This document shows positions 6,563-13,252 of a stretch of 41,708 nucleotides of DNA, piece after piece. Both the position numbers and the translations under genes were made by a program. This DNA comes from Planctomycetota bacterium. GTDB lineage: Bacteria; Planctomycetota; JACQVV01; JASMLP01. The stretch lies in assembly GCA_030748635.1 (NCBI GenBank), contig JASMLP010000107.1, positions 1 to 41,708 on the forward strand. Direction: 5' to 3'. How positions within the stretch are numbered: the stretch's first letter is position 1; each line of letters begins with the position of its first letter. The notes under the pieces were generated by a model, which was given only the letters and a program-made list of their open reading frames with translations, was not told where the DNA came from and searched no databases.

Positions 6563-9507
6563 ATCAAGAAGATCAGAACCTCTACGGCCGCTTCTCCCGG
6601 CCCCTCCTGACCCGCCTTCTGACCGCGAGTCGTCTCGATAAGTCGTATCACCGCGCGGAGGGTGATTACCTCTGGACCCGGGCCGCCAACGGACAGGAAA
6701 TCCCGATACTCGACATGGCTGGAGGCTACGGGGTCGGTATGCTCGGACACAACCACCCGGACCTGGTGAACGTTTTACGCCAATCACTCGAAAACCAGGT
6801 CCCTTTCCATGCTCAAGGGTCGAACCGAAAAGCCGCCGGGAAGCTCTGTTTTCAACTCGCCGAACTCGTGGGATACGCCACGGGAAAGTCATGGATCGTC
6901 ACGTTGGCCAATACCGGCACCGAAGCGATCGAAGCGGCGATCAAGCACGCTGAACTCGAACGCGAATCCAAGGTCAAGAAAATCATCGATGGATGCCGGG
7001 AGCATCACCGATCGATCCAGGAGAAAATTCGCAACCGCGTCTGCCTGGTTGTACCCCAACTCCTCTCGGGCATCGGAGAAGGTCTAGGCCTTCCACCGGA
7101 AGTGGAACCTGATCTCGAGGAGATCTTTCACGAAGTCCTTCGTCACAACTTGAAAATCGTCGAAACCGAACCGATGTTTCTCGCCCTCGAAAACGCTTTT
7201 CATGGGAAAACAACCGGGAGCATCAAACTGACCTTCGACCCTGGAGTTCGCTTTCCCTTCAAACGGATCGGAATACAAACCCGATTCCTCCCAACCGACG
7301 ATGCTCTGGCCCTAAAACAAGCCGTAAAAGAAGCCACCCTGACCTACCTCGACCTCTCCATCGACACCAACGGCATTGTCCGTATCGTCGAACACGAACT
7401 GGTCAATATCGCCGGCTTTTTCATCGAACCGATTCAAGGCGAGGGGGGGATATGGCCCATATCCAGCGAGTATCTTCAAACCGTCCGGCAGATCGCCGAC
7501 GATGCCGACTTCCCTCTGATCTTCGACGAAATACAGAGCGGATGTGGGCGCACCGGAGACTTCCTCGCTTCCCAGACCATGGGGACCACAGCCGACTACT
7601 ACATTCTTTCCAAAGCTCTCGGAGGAGGTTTGGCCAAGATCTCCGCCTTGCTCGTGGATCAAGATCGATACCGTGAACAGTTTGGGATGATCCATACTTC
7701 AACCTTCGCGGAAGATGACAGTTCGTGTCGGATCAGTTCGAAGGTACTCGAACTGATCGCCGGTCCCGAGTCGAAAGTCATGGAAAGAGCAAGTACTCGA
7801 GGCCAGCAACTGCTCCTGGGATTGAGAAAAATTCAGAGTCGATATCCCACCGTCTTGATCGATGTTCGAGGTCGGGGCCTCATGCTCGGAATCGAGTTCG
7901 CCCGCCTTGACGAATCGGACAGTCCGACCATCCGAGTACTCTCCAGCCAAGGGTATCTCGGCTTTGCCATTGCCGGATACCTACTCAACACATTTCGGAT
8001 CCGAGTCGCCCCCACCCTTTCTCGACCCCAAACCCTTCGGATCGAACCCTCCGCCTTCCTCGAGGACGAACCAACCCACGACTTTCTCACAGCAATCGAT
8101 CGCATCTGTCGCATCCTGGCTTTCGACCGCGGCGATGAATTAATCCGTTTCCTCTGCGCTCCGGATGATGATGACTTCAGCACTTCTCTTCCCAATCTGG
8201 CAAACGAGGAAGTCAGCGACAAACGATCCCAACCGGTGTTCACTACCCAGGTCATGAAACGCCGGCGAACCCGCCCCATACGCCCCGACCAAGTTCCCGC
8301 TCAAGTCGGGCGGGTATCCTTTCTGGGGCATTTCATCCGCCCGGGCGATATGCGCCTTTGGGATCCGGCTCTCACCGATTTTGCCGATCAGGATCTACAG
8401 CGTTACATGGACCGAACTCATCGCCTGCTCTCGCCCTTCGTATCCGAAACCGGACTGATTCACTCGGTGACCGGAGACACGATTCATCTCAGTTTTATCG
8501 GACTTCCGATCACCCCCGAACACATGCACGACGCCTTCCGAGAAGGCGATGTACGCTGGGTCGAGGAACGTATTCTCGAAGGCGTACGACTCGCCCGAAG
8601 AATCGGCTCCAGCATCGTGGGACTGGGAGGCTACATCTCCATCTTGACCGGCCAGGGAACTCGTATTTCCGAAGATCGCCTCGGCATTACCAGCGGCAAT
8701 GCCATGACCGTTGCCACCGGTGTCCAGGCACTCCTGGAAACCTCCAAAGAGATGGAGATCGACCTGGAGAACTCCTGCCTGGGCGCACTGGGAGCCACGG
8801 GCAACATCTGTAGCCTGTATGCTCAGATGATGGCCGAATGGGTACCCAAGTTGGTTTTGATCGGTCGTTCACGCATGACAGGTCGCTTGAAAAGCGTCGC
8901 CAACGAAGTCTACTTCGAAACCCTGAAATCGATCCGCCGAAATCCGGACGGACCTCACCAGGGCCTGGCCCGGATTCTATCCGAGACCAAAGGGTTTCAA
9001 AATCTCCTCAAGTCCAATCCCAACACCCAAAAATTGAGCAGAGATCTTTTTGACTCCATCGCCCAGGAAATGGGAGATGAAGCGCCGATCCGAATCGAGG
9101 AAGATCTGAACACACTGCAAGACTGCAATCTCATCGTAGCCGCCAGTTCCACTCCTGAACCGTTGATCTACCCCCAACACCTGCGTGACAGCCAAGTTCT
9201 TATCTGCGACCTTGCCGTTCCGGAAGACACGGCCCCCGAGGTACTTCAAACGCGCCCCAACGCCCGGATCATCCGCGGGGGCATCGTTCAGCTTCCCGAC
9301 AATCCAGACCTTCAACTCGCCGGAGTTCCTCTGGAGCCTGGGTGCGTTTTTGCATGCATGGCCGAAACACTCCTTCTGGGTCTTTCACGAACCAGTGAAC
9401 ATTTCAGCTGGGGGCGAGTCACCAAGCAACACGTGGAACGCATTCGAGATCTGGCCCACTATCACGGATTCTCTCTGCGCCGCGCATCAACGGACTCGAT
9501 CCTCTGA
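6559..9507 (+). CDS. Class III aminotransferase fused to a long-chain acyl-ACP reductase (AAR)
   Basis: The 982-residue protein joins two enzymes. Residues about 30-510 are a class III (omega) PLP aminotransferase with NTGTEAIEAA, ENAFHGKTTGS, EPIQGEGG, FDEIQSGCGRTG and the PLP lysine Lys352 in SKALGGG. Residues about 586-982 match the cyanobacterial acyl-ACP reductase: GLGGYISI, GITSGNAM, the NADPH loop GALGATGN (742-749), IIRGGIVQLPDN, the FACMAE block with Cys933 aligned to the catalytic acyl-thioester cysteine, and HFSWGR. The reductase half has about 60 extra residues after the NADPH loop. Inference: acyl-ACP is reduced to a fatty aldehyde, which the aminotransferase half converts to a primary amine. 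GTG at 6559 overlaps the FAAL stop. The halves could instead act on different substrates; the domain calls are secure, the coupled reaction is not. Confidence 0.88.
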   Translation: MNQEDQNLYGRFSRPLLTRLLTASRLDKSYHRAEGDYLWTRAANGQEIPILDMAGGYGVGMLGHNHPDLVNVLRQSLENQVPFHAQGSNRKAAGKLCFQLAELVGYATGKSWIVTLANTGTEAIEAAIKHAELERESKVKKIIDGCREHHRSIQEKIRNRVCLVVPQLLSGIGEGLGLPPEVEPDLEEIFHEVLRHNLKIVETEPMFLALENAFHGKTTGSIKLTFDPGVRFPFKRIGIQTRFLPTDDALALKQAVKEATLTYLDLSIDTNGIVRIVEHELVNIAGFFIEPIQGEGGIWPISSEYLQTVRQIADDADFPLIFDEIQSGCGRTGDFLASQTMGTTADYYILSKALGGGLAKISALLVDQDRYREQFGMIHTSTFAEDDSSCRISSKVLELIAGPESKVMERASTRGQQLLLGLRKIQSRYPTVLIDVRGRGLMLGIEFARLDESDSPTIRVLSSQGYLGFAIAGYLLNTFRIRVAPTLSRPQTLRIEPSAFLEDEPTHDFLTAIDRICRILAFDRGDELIRFLCAPDDDDFSTSLPNLANEEVSDKRSQPVFTTQVMKRRRTRPIRPDQVPAQVGRVSFLGHFIRPGDMRLWDPALTDFADQDLQRYMDRTHRLLSPFVSETGLIHSVTGDTIHLSFIGLPITPEHMHDAFREGDVRWVEERILEGVRLARRIGSSIVGLGGYISILTGQGTRISEDRLGITSGNAMTVATGVQALLETSKEMEIDLENSCLGALGATGNICSLYAQMMAEWVPKLVLIGRSRMTGRLKSVANEVYFETLKSIRRNPDGPHQGLARILSETKGFQNLLKSNPNTQKLSRDLFDSIAQEMGDEAPIRIEEDLNTLQDCNLIVAASSTPEPLIYPQHLRDSQVLICDLAVPEDTAPEVLQTRPNARIIRGGIVQLPDNPDLQLAGVPLEPGCVFACMAETLLLGLSRTSEHFSWGRVTKQHVERIRDLAHYHGFSLRRASTDSIL

Positions 9508-9566
9508 GGCATCCTCCCCCCGAATTCGAAGCCTGAAGCGGCCACGGGGAGTTCCAAATCCCCGAT

Positions 9567-11294
9567 TTGCAGACCCGGGAAAGCATCGGTACAATCTCGC
9601 CCTTTCCCCTAGACATCGCATCTCGAATCCGAGGTCCCACCATCAAACCCTCCGGCAAGCTAACTGGACTCAAATCCAGTCAAATCAAGCGATTAGAAAA
9701 GCTCCATCGCCGCCGTATTCCCGCGGAAGAGCCGATGACCCGACGTCTGGCCCGAGAATTGGTCGATCTTTCCAGAGACATCGGAAGGATCGTCGCTGTC
9801 CTGATGGCCAGGAACGGAAAAATCGAGCACGTTTGCATCGGTGATCACCAAAGAGTTTATCTACCCGACATCGGACGCTCCCGAGCCGGTGGAGGCCGAT
9901 TGCGAGGACTCCGCCTGATACGAACCACACTCAACGGGAAAACACTCACTTCCGAAGATCTCGGGGACCTTTCCAAACTACGACTCGACTTGGTACTCAC
10001 TCTGCCGGTAGAGAAAAACGAAAAATCTCCACAACGAGTCGCCTGGTCTCATCTCGTCCCCACCAACCCGGACGGTAAATACTGGGACATCATCGAACCC
10101 GATGTCGGACAGTGGTGTGAATTCGACTTCAAAGAATGGATCGGAACTCTGGAAGAAGAGTTCACCCGAAAAAGTCTCAACCTGATCACCACTGGACAAG
10201 AACCGGCCATCCTTCTTTATGTCAAAACCCCTCAACATCAAGATCACCAGGAACGCATTCAGGAGATGTCCGAACTGTGTCGAACAGCCGGCATTCAGAT
10301 ACTCGAAACCGTGACGCAAAACCGAGGCAAGCTTCACCCTCGATTTGCCATGGGACCGGGCAAGATGGAAGACATCGTTCAGAAAGCTCTCCAGGCGGGA
10401 GCCGAATTTCTCATTTTCGGTTGCGATCTCAAGCCGAGCCAGATCCGTCACATTACGGACATGACCGACCTCAAGGTACTTGACCGTACCCAGGTCATTC
10501 TCGATATCTTTGCACTGCACGCGCGTTCGAAGGGGGGAAAACTCCAGGTCGAACTCGCTCAACTCCGATACACTCTCCCCCGTCTCTCCGGTCGCAACAC
10601 CGCAATGAGTCGACTCGCCGGCGGTATCGGCGGGCGTGGCCCCGGTGAACAGAAACTCGAAGTCGATCGTCGACGTGTTCGAGAACGCATTGGGCGTCTT
10701 GAAACTGAACTGAAAAAGCTCGGTGAACATCGAGAGCGTTTACGGCAAAAACGCCGCAACACTCAAATTCCGACCATCGCGCTAGTGGGTTACACCAACG
10801 CAGGCAAAAGCACCCTCCTCAACACACTGACGCAGAGCGACGTACTGGTACAGAACAAACTCTTTGCCACTCTTCGCCCCACATCTCGCCGACTACGCTT
10901 TCCCCGTGAACAAGAAGTCGTCATGACCGACACGGTGGGATTCATTCGCGACCTGCCCCAAACTCTTATCCGTGCCTTTCGAGCCACCCTGGAGGAGATG
11001 GAAGACGCGGATGTACTCCTCCACCTTGTGGATGCCAACGAAGCGGACTTTCACCAGAGGATTCTGGCCGTTCGAACCATTCTCGAGGAGATTGGATTCT
11101 CCGGTCACCCTGAAGTTCTCTGTTTCAACAAGATCGACCTGCTCGACCCGGAAGATATAGAGGCGCTGACCGAACAGTACCAGGCGATCCCCATCAGCGC
11201 CCATCGACCGGATTCCACATCACTTCTCGTTCAAACTCTTCAGGAAATGTGCTTTCCAACCAAACCCCATGGCAAACACGAGGAGGTTTCGTGA
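9567..11294 (+). CDS. hflX: Ribosome-associated GTPase HflX, long N-terminal form
   Basis: HflX binds the large ribosomal subunit and, in other bacteria, helps split or rescue stalled ribosomes. The C-terminal half has the family signature IGGRGPGE (354-361), P-loop GYTNAGKST (408-416), DTVGFI as G3 and NKID as G4. An N-terminal region of about 200 residues (GLKSSQIKRLEKLHRRR and on) precedes the usual HflX start; this longer architecture occurs in several phyla, whereas E. coli HflX has about 426 residues against 575 here. The start is uncertain: TTG at 9567 is the only standard start before the conserved sequence begins near residue 30, and its GGGGAG lies rather far upstream. The stop overlaps the kinase-like gene as GTGA. 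Confidence 0.9.
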   Translation: MQTRESIGTISPFPLDIASRIRGPTIKPSGKLTGLKSSQIKRLEKLHRRRIPAEEPMTRRLARELVDLSRDIGRIVAVLMARNGKIEHVCIGDHQRVYLPDIGRSRAGGGRLRGLRLIRTTLNGKTLTSEDLGDLSKLRLDLVLTLPVEKNEKSPQRVAWSHLVPTNPDGKYWDIIEPDVGQWCEFDFKEWIGTLEEEFTRKSLNLITTGQEPAILLYVKTPQHQDHQERIQEMSELCRTAGIQILETVTQNRGKLHPRFAMGPGKMEDIVQKALQAGAEFLIFGCDLKPSQIRHITDMTDLKVLDRTQVILDIFALHARSKGGKLQVELAQLRYTLPRLSGRNTAMSRLAGGIGGRGPGEQKLEVDRRRVRERIGRLETELKKLGEHRERLRQKRRNTQIPTIALVGYTNAGKSTLLNTLTQSDVLVQNKLFATLRPTSRRLRFPREQEVVMTDTVGFIRDLPQTLIRAFRATLEEMEDADVLLHLVDANEADFHQRILAVRTILEEIGFSGHPEVLCFNKIDLLDPEDIEALTEQYQAIPISAHRPDSTSLLVQTLQEMCFPTKPHGKHEEVS

Positions 11295-12010
11295 GTCGCG
11301 AGCCTGGAGCTTTCAGTCTTCGTCGTGGCCGACGAATCGGCAACCACTACACCGTCGTGAATAAACTGGGTGCGGGGTGGGAAGGAGAAGTGTATCGAGT
11401 CGTTGAAGATCACACCGATGTCGAACGAGCGGCCAAACTCTTTTATCCCAAGCGCAACCCCCGCAGTAAAGCAGCACTCCATTACGCCCGGAAACTGGAC
11501 CGTCTGCGTCACTGTGCTGTGATGATCCAGTACCATTTCTGGGAGCAGATCACGATCCGGAACTGGACTGTCGACGCGGTCATCAGCGAAATGGTCGATG
11601 GGGTAAGACTCTCCCAGTTTCTCAAATTGCAATCCGGGGGCCGTATGCGCCCCTTCGAAGCCCTCCACCTGATGCACTCCCTCGCTCGAGCCATGGAGTC
11701 AGTTCATGCCTTCGGCGAATATCACGGTGATCTTCATTCCGACAACGTCCTGATTTCTCGAGAAGGCCTCGGATTCAAAATACGCACCATCGATGTTCTC
11801 GACCTGGGACGACCTTCGAGAAAAAAGATCCAGCAAGACGTAATCGATATGGTTCACTTGCTGCATGAGGTGCTCGGCGGTCAGCGATTTTATTCGGACC
11901 ATCCACCAGCGATAAAAAAGATCATCAAGGGATTGAAGGCCACCCTGATCAGACAACAGTTCCGAACAGCGGGAGATTTTCGTATCGCCCTGGAACACCT
12001 ATCCTGGTGA
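11291..12010 (+). CDS. Small protein-kinase-like protein
   Basis: This 239-residue protein has a protein-kinase fold. It shows a glycine-rich loop GAGWEGEVY (27-35), an AAKLF lysine (Lys49), catalytic loop HGDLHSDN (145-152, Asp147 and Asn152) and DLG (171-173) in place of DFG. The C-lobe is short. Catalytic residues are present, so it may be active; HGDLH is also common in aminoglycoside-phosphotransferase and lipopolysaccharide-kinase relatives, so the substrate class is open. GTG at 11291 has AGGAGG 5 bases upstream and overlaps the hflX stop (GTGA), so it was chosen over the GTG at 11249 inside hflX. No membrane segment or sensor domain is seen. Coupling to hflX suggests a ribosome- or stress-linked role, which is inference only. 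Confidence 0.8.
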   Translation: MSREPGAFSLRRGRRIGNHYTVVNKLGAGWEGEVYRVVEDHTDVERAAKLFYPKRNPRSKAALHYARKLDRLRHCAVMIQYHFWEQITIRNWTVDAVISEMVDGVRLSQFLKLQSGGRMRPFEALHLMHSLARAMESVHAFGEYHGDLHSDNVLISREGLGFKIRTIDVLDLGRPSRKKIQQDVIDMVHLLHEVLGGQRFYSDHPPAIKKIIKGLKATLIRQQFRTAGDFRIALEHLSW

Positions 12011-12038
12011 TCTCGGCAATCGTCGCATGCAATCAAAT

Positions 12039-12247
12039 GTGGAAAACCGGGTGGTCCGATCCTGAAGCGTTCTCTCCATTTTATTCCAATCCTTTTCACT
12101 CAAAACGCTTAGGTTTTCTGGACTCTTTCGAGCTCTCACGTTGCCTATTCGTGACTCGTCGGCCAATCGAAAAGATGGCCCCACCTAAACACTTTATTTT
12201 TAGACACTTAGACTTTGTGGAAAACTCCCCCGACCAATGTGGAAAAT
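12039..12247 (+). repeat. Three TGTGGAAAA direct repeats
   Basis: Exact copies of TGTGGAAAA start at 12039, 12216 and 12239; the first two extend to a tenth base, C. Read on the minus strand they are TTTTCCACA, two mismatch-tolerant positions from the E. coli DnaA box TTATCCACA. A related CGTGGACAG lies at 12249-12257. Three exact 9-mers in about 210 bases are unlikely by chance. Confidence 0.6.
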
Positions 12248-12280
12248 ACGTGGACAGCTTAGTACCTAAAAACATCATAA

Positions 12281-12317
12281 AACCCTTAAACTCCTATAGG
12301 TAAAAGCATTAAGGGTT
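12281..12317. repeat. Inverted repeat AACCCTTAA / TTAAGGGTT
   Basis: Perfect 9-bp arms at 12281-12289 and 12309-12317 flank a 19-base loop that itself contains the palindrome CCTATAGG (12293-12300). No T-tract follows, so a rho-independent terminator is unlikely. It could be a protein-binding site or an RNA hairpin. Confidence 0.5.
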
Positions 12318-12370
12318 AACCAAACATTTAGATTGTACCCTCCATGATGTTGGTAAGAGTTCGGTATTCC

Positions 12371-12383
12371 CTCCTAAAAGGAG
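12371..12383. repeat. Short palindrome CTCCT-AAA-AGGAG
   Basis: A perfect 5-3-5 palindrome lies 70 bases before the CPBP protease start. The right arm AAAAGGAG resembles a Shine-Dalgarno sequence, but no in-frame start codon sits at a suitable distance downstream, so it more likely marks a hairpin or operator. Confidence 0.35.
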
Positions 12384-12453
12384 ATCCCACAACCGATTTG
12401 CTCCTCCCACCTGGCGCCGCCTCCCACCCCACAAACCAAGCAAATTACCCTCC

Positions 12454-13239
12454 GTGACCATCTGGCTCCTCCTCCCCTTTTCCTGGCTTCTGTTCGTCCA
12501 GATCGATCGAATCACCTGGACTCCCCACGAGAAGCCCCAAACCGATCGTTCAGGCTCCACCCGAACGGTTCTGATCACCCTATCGATCCTGATCAGCTTG
12601 ACAGTCCTTCCGATCGTGACGAATCGCTCTTTACAACCCCTGGGCGCCATCGACCGCTTTCTCGCCTCCACAACAACCTCATTCGCCGTCGCGCTGGGAC
12701 TCCTTCTGTTCCATCTTCCGCGTGAGAGCCAATCGTTCCGTCATCTCGGATTCCGACTCACCTCGGACCGAAATCTTCTCCTCGCAGTTCTTTCCTACCT
12801 CTTGTTTCTTCCCACCTATTTTGTATCTGTCCGAACCAACGTCCTGGTGTGGCAATATTCACAGAAGATCTTTCATCCACCCGACCCCGTCCGCTTCTTT
12901 CTGGATGAAGCCCAACAAGGTCAATGGGAAAAAGCGGCCGGAATCATCCTCCTTGTCCTTTTACTGGGCCCGTTGATCGAGGAAATCATCTTCCGGGGAT
13001 TTCTCTTCACCCGCTTGAGGGCCTATGGATCCCAACGAACGGCGCTACTTGCAAGCGCGCTCATTTTCTCGATAAGCCACCTCGACCCATCGAACCTCCT
13101 CCCACTCACCGCTCTGGGACTCCTTCTGGGTTGGACCTACCAAAAAACCGGTTCGATTCTCGCCCCCATCTGGATCCACATCCTCCACAACGCCTTCACC
13201 TTCGGCCTTTCCCTCGCTCCGCTATTCGATTCGGGGTAA
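12454..13239 (+). CDS. CPBP-family (CaaX/Rce1-like) intramembrane metalloprotease
   Basis: This 261-residue, largely hydrophobic protein has the three motifs of CPBP/Abi membrane proteases: EEIIFRG (EExxxR), FSISH (FxxxH) and HILHN (HxxxN). About seven to eight membrane helices are visible. Family members cleave peptides or prenylated proteins within the membrane; in bacteria they often serve bacteriocin maturation or immunity, or have unknown roles. GTG at 12454 is the first standard in-frame start but has no clear Shine-Dalgarno sequence. The gene follows the AT-rich spacer and converges on the C25 protease gene, with 13 bases between their stops. Nothing around it suggests a bacteriocin locus. 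Confidence 0.85.
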   Translation: MTIWLLLPFSWLLFVQIDRITWTPHEKPQTDRSGSTRTVLITLSILISLTVLPIVTNRSLQPLGAIDRFLASTTTSFAVALGLLLFHLPRESQSFRHLGFRLTSDRNLLLAVLSYLLFLPTYFVSVRTNVLVWQYSQKIFHPPDPVRFFLDEAQQGQWEKAAGIILLVLLLGPLIEEIIFRGFLFTRLRAYGSQRTALLASALIFSISHLDPSNLLPLTALGLLLGWTYQKTGSILAPIWIHILHNAFTFGLSLAPLFDSG

Positions 13240-13252
13240 ATCGCCAATCGAT

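Larger units (their letters stand above)
12011..12453. other. AT-rich intergenic spacer with repeats
   Basis: No convincing gene lies in these 443 bases. The segment 12181-12360 is about 37 percent GC by hand count, well below the flanking genes. It contains three direct copies of TGTGGAAAA (TTTTCCACA on the other strand), a 9-bp inverted repeat with an 8-base palindrome in its loop, and a 13-base palindrome. TTTTCCACA resembles a weak DnaA box. Possible readings are a replication-protein binding region, a regulatory region for the downstream protease, or a non-coding RNA. None is established. Confidence 0.6.

Noticed and set aside
6559-8100. Reading the aminotransferase half as serine palmitoyltransferase of a ceramide cluster
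   Set aside because: The motifs (ENAFHGKTTGS, FDEIQSGCGRTG, SKALGGG) are class III aminotransferase motifs, not those of class II alpha-oxoamine synthases.
12011-12453. Calling this spacer oriC outright
   Set aside because: No origin-linked genes are near, flanking genes mostly point inward and only weak box variants were found; kept as a testable finding.
12344-12457. A 37-codon frame starting at ATG 12344 and ending in a GTGA overlap with the CPBP start
   Set aside because: The overlap mimics others here, but there is no ribosome site, the peptide resembles nothing known and a chance frame of this size is expected.
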